Shown here in pieces: positions 60,620 to 64,000 of a DNA stretch of 64,000 bases. This DNA is from Hyphomicrobium_A sp963812795 (GTDB taxonomy: Bacteria; Pseudomonadota; Alphaproteobacteria; Rhizobiales; Hyphomicrobiaceae), in the NCBI GenBank assembly GCA_963812795.1, contig CAWEWG010000017.1, positions 1 to 64,000 on the forward strand, given 5' to 3'. The notes under the pieces were generated by a model that saw only the letters and a list, made by a program, of their open reading frames with translations, was not told the DNA's origin and made no database searches. Position 1 is the first letter of the stretch, and every line of letters begins with the position of its first letter. The translations under genes were made by a program, and so were the position numbers.

Positions 60620-63600
60620 CTACTCGGCGGGCGCGGGGGCCGTCGCAGCCGGGCGGGTGTGCGCCGTTTCGGCGAGGTACTCGGGCAACTCGTCGGTCGG
60701 ACCGATGAAGCGGCCGAAGATCCACCACACGAAGCGGCCGACGTCGTCCATCACCGTGAAGAACGACGGCACGAAGACCAGCGACAGCACCGTCGACACC
60801 AGCAGGCCGCCAATCACCGCGATGGCCATGGGCGCGCGGAACTCGCCACCATCGCCGAAGGCCATGGCGCTGGGCACCATGCCGGCGACCATGGCGAGCG
60901 TGGTCATGACGATGGGACGCGCGCGTTTGCGGCCGGCGTCGATCACCGCATCGAAGCGTGGCACGCCCCGCGCCACCTCCTCGACGGCGAAGTCGACGAG
61001 CATGATGGCGTTCTTGGTGACGATGCCCATCAGCATCAAGAGGCCGATGTAGACCGGCATGCTCACCGAGTTGTTGGTGGCCAGCAGCGCCAGGACGACA
61101 CCGCCGAACGACAGGGGCAGCGACAGGAGAATGGTGATCGGCTGCGCCACGCTGCCGAACAGCAGCACGAGCACGCCGAACACGATCATCAATCCGGTGC
61201 CCATGGCGGTCATGAAGCCGGTCGCCACCTCGTCCTGGATTTCCGCGTCGCCGGACGGCTGCAAGCGTACGCCGGCAGGCAGCTTCTGCTCGTCGACGAC
61301 CTTCATAAACGTCTCGCGCGCGCTGCTCATGGCATAGCGCAATTCAAGATCGACGCCGATGACGGCGCGCCGCTCGCGGTCGTAACGGCTGATCGAGCTC
61401 GGCCCGCGCCCGAAGGTGACGTCGGCGACGGCGGCCAGCGGGATGGCGACGTTGGTGGCGTTGGTGACGCGCAGGTTCTGCAGCCGCTGCATGTCGGTGC
61501 GCGCGTCCTCGGCGATCTGCACGCGGATGGGCACCAGGCGGTCGCCGGCGTTGAACTTGGCGAGGTTGGCGTCGGTGTCGCCGATGGTGGCGACGCGGAT
61601 CGTCTCGGCGATCTTGCTGGGAGCGACGCCGAGGCGTGCGGCGACATCGAACTTCGGCACGACGCGCAGCTCCGGCCGGTCGATCGAGGCGTCGGCGGCA
61701 ACGTTCTTGAAGCCGGGCACCTGACGCAGGGCGCCTTCGAGTTTGCGCACCGCATCGTTCAGCTCTTCGCCGTTGTGCGACAGCATCGAGAAGGAAAGTT
61801 CGCGCTCGCCGCGCTCGTTGACGTACCAGGCGCGCGTGTCGGGAATTTCGGCGAGCTTGTCGGAGATGATCGTCTTGATCGCCTTCTGCGGCAGGGCGCG
61901 CTCGGTCTTCGGCACCAGATTGACGAACAGCGACGCTTTGCGCACTTCGAGGCCGCCCGTAGGCGTGCTGCCGCCGAGCACGAATACGCTCGTTACCTCT
62001 GGGATCGTCTTGAGGGTCTTGACCATCTGATCGGTGGTGACGCGCGTATCCTCGAGTGTCGCCCCCGGCGGCAATTCCACCGACACGACGACGCGCGACA
62101 TGTCCTCGTCGGGCATGAAGCCGGTCGGCAGCAGGCTCGTGGCATAGATCGAGCCGGCGAACAGGCCGAGGCCGGCGACGAGCGTGAGATAGCGGACTTT
62201 GAGGGTGGCGCGCAGGAAGGCGAGATAGGCGCGCATGACGAGCCCGTCGCCCTCATGCTTTTCGGGAACCGGACGCATGAGGTAGGCCGCCATCATCGGC
62301 GTGATGAGGCGCGCGACAAGCAGGGAGATCAGCACGGCGATCGCGACCGTCAGGCCGAACTGGCGGAAGTATTGACCGGCGATGCCGCCCATGAACGATA
62401 CGGGAGAAAAGATGGCGACGATGGTCAGCGAGATGGCGATGACCGCGAGGCCGATCTCGTCGGCGGCCTCGACGGCGGCACGATAGGGCGATTTGCCGGT
62501 GCGCATGTGGCGCACGATGTTTTCGATCTCGACGATGGCGTCGTCGACCAGGATGCCGGTGACGAGCGTGATGCCGAGCAGGCTGACGAGGTTGAGCGAG
62601 AAGCCGAGCAGCTCCATCGCCCAGAAAGTCGGAATGGCCGACAGCGGCAGGGCGACGGCGGCGATCAGCGTAGCGCGCATGTTGCGCAGGAAGACGAGCA
62701 CGACAAGCACCGCCAGCACGGCGCCTTCAATCAGCGTCTCCATGGCCGACGTGTAGTTGCCGCGCGTGTAGGCGACGGCGTCGTCGATCTTGGTCACGCG
62801 GACGTCGGGATATTGCTTGCCGAGCTCCGCCACCTTGGCGTTGACCACGTCGGCAACCGAAAGCTCGCTCGAGCCCTTCGAGCGGAACACCGAGAAAGTG
62901 ACCACAGGTTCGCCGTTGAGCCGCGCAAACGAGCGCTGCTCGCTGGCGTCGTCGATAACCTGGCCGAGATCGGACAGGCGCACGTGCCGGCCGCCTGGAA
63001 TCGGAAATCTTGGTCTCGGCAAGCTCCTCGACTTTTCGTGCGCCGGCCAACGTGCGGATGGCTTGCTCCTGGCCGCCGACCTCGCCGCGGCCGCCGCCCA
63101 TATCGACGTTGGTGGCGCGTACCTGGGTATTCACCTCGGCGGCAGTGATGCCGAAGGCGAGCAGGCGGTCCGGATCGAGCAGGATGCGTATCTCGCGATC
63201 GACGCCGCCGTAGCGCTCGACGCGGCCGACGCCCTTCTGGCCCTGCAACTGGCGCTTGATGACGTCGTCGACATGCCAGGAAAGCTGCTCAAGCGTCATG
63301 CCCGGCGAGGAGGCCGCGAACGTGAGGATCGACTGGCCTTCGACGTCGATGCGCTGGACGATCGGCTCGTTGATGTCGCGCGGAAGATCGAGGCGGATCT
63401 TGTCGATGGCGTCCTTGACGTCGTTGAGGGCGCGATCCTGGTTGATCTCGAGGCGGAACTCCATGACCGTCGTCGACATGCCGTCGGTGACCGTCGACAT
63501 GATGTGCTTGACGCCGGTTATGTTGGCGACGGCGTCCTCGACCTCCTTGGTGACCTGGCTCTCCAGCTCGGCCGGCGCGGCGCCCGACTGGACGACCGTG

Positions 63601-63746
63601 ATCGAGACGAGCGGAATGTCGATGTTGGGAAAGCGCGTGACCGGCAGCGTCATGAAGCTGATGACGCCGAGCAGCGTCAGCACCGAGAACAGCACGATCG
63701 CCGGCACCGGCCGACGGATCGACCATGCCGAGATATTGAGGCGCAT
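60620..63746 (-). pseudogene. RND efflux transporter permease, AcrB-like (frameshifted)
   Basis: Two frames compose a 1040-aa RND pump. From 63746: MRLNISAWSIRRPVPAIVL, then the porter domain (ITGVKHIMSTVTDGMSTTVM). Near 63000 the sense jumps from EELAETKIS to IPGGRHVRLSDLGQ, one indel in a GC-rich stretch. The rest contains the RND core GILVDDAIVEIENIVRHM, with the proton-relay acidic pair in the TM4 VDD, SFMGGIAGQYFRQFGLTVAI and the C-terminal GIVTKNAIMLVDF. It belongs to the HAE1 family of proton/drug antiporters. It is coupled to the adaptor at the window end. An error is likelier than true loss. Confidence 0.85.
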
Positions 63747-64000
63747 TATCTCGCCTCGCTGATCTTGGGATCAGGACCCACGGTGCGCACGGCGTCGCCG
63801 TCGCGCAAGAAGGTGCCGGCACGGGCAACGACGATATCGCCTTCGGAGAGCCCCTCCTTCACCTCGACGAGGCCGCGGGCAATCAATCCGGGCTTGACGT
63901 TGCGGCGCACGACGCGGCCATCGAGCACGATCTGCACGAAGGCGCCGCCGTGGTCGAACACGACGGCCGACGAGGGCACGCCGATGCCGTGGCTCTGCCC
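63746..64000 (-). CDS. RND efflux periplasmic adaptor, C-terminal part (partial)
   Basis: The gene enters from the right edge; only the last 84 residues are visible. GVPSSAVVFDHGGAFVQIVL, RRNVKPGLIARGLVEVKEGL, SEGDIVVARAGTFLRDGDAV match the beta-barrel and membrane-proximal domain of RND-type membrane fusion proteins. Its stop overlaps the pump's start by one base, so they form one operon. It would connect the pump to an outer-membrane channel outside the window. Confidence 0.85.
   Translation of the reverse strand, partial: GQSHGIGVPSSAVVFDHGGAFVQIVLDGRVVRRNVKPGLIARGLVEVKEGLSEGDIVVARAGTFLRDGDAVRTVGPDPKISEAR

Noticed and set aside
60527..63148. An 873-codon plus-strand open frame over the RND pump
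   Set aside because: Rich in His, Arg, Asp and Gly in the manner of antisense translation of GC-rich genes; the opposite strand encodes a clear RND transporter.

Overview
The window is GC-rich alphaproteobacterial DNA, most likely Hyphomicrobiales (Bradyrhizobium/Xanthobacteraceae-like). The evidence is the families present (DUF6538-type integrase, DUF6894, DUF5985, DUF1254/DUF1214, DUF3616), the initiator tRNA sequence and the codon usage. No species can be named from sequence alone.

There are two parts. From about 2.1 to 44.15 kb lies a mosaic genomic island. Its right end abuts an intact initiator tRNA-Met gene (44128-44204, minus strand). The last 22 nt of that gene, its CCA and a few flanking bases are repeated as a perfect 27-bp direct repeat at 2085-2111. 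A tyrosine integrase sits just inside the left repeat, and a second 25-bp repeat lies just inside both ends. The first 2 kb, outside the left repeat, hold only small unknown genes. From 44.2 kb to the end the DNA is ordinary chromosome: MgtC, envelope glycosyltransferases, a fused PabB-PabC, a DevCA/HlyD-type ABC exporter, an esterase and an RND efflux pump.

Inside the island, left to right: the integrase, which has lost its catalytic tyrosine through a 32-bp deletion; a sensor histidine kinase; a four-gene operon (6.0-11.4 kb) with two single-module ClpB-like AAA+ ATPases and two membrane-anchored partners, function unknown; MarR, LuxR and MalT-like regulators and their remnants; a DUF4344 peptidase and a DUF3616 protein; and a biosynthetic operon (23.1-31.4 kb). 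The operon encodes SbnA- and SbnB-like enzymes for 2,3-diaminopropionate, an amidinotransferase, a 1439-residue Pls/PosA-type membrane peptide synthetase and a phosphopantetheinyl transferase. Together they are predicted to make a cationic homopolymer or oligomer of diaminopropionate or its guanidino derivative. After it come small membrane and stress-type proteins (DUF5985 pair, dodecin, minimal DNA ligase, response regulator, several small ORFs) and a pair of DUF1254/DUF1214 genes scrambled by a 1.5-kb inversion.

About a dozen genes, including chromosomal ones (MgtC, the RND pump, a 600-aa secreted protein), are broken by single-base indels, some in homopolymers. This looks more like residual sequencing or assembly error than real decay. 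The integrase deletion, the DUF1254 inversion and the fragmentary recombinase, LuxR and cation-efflux remnants look like real island decay.
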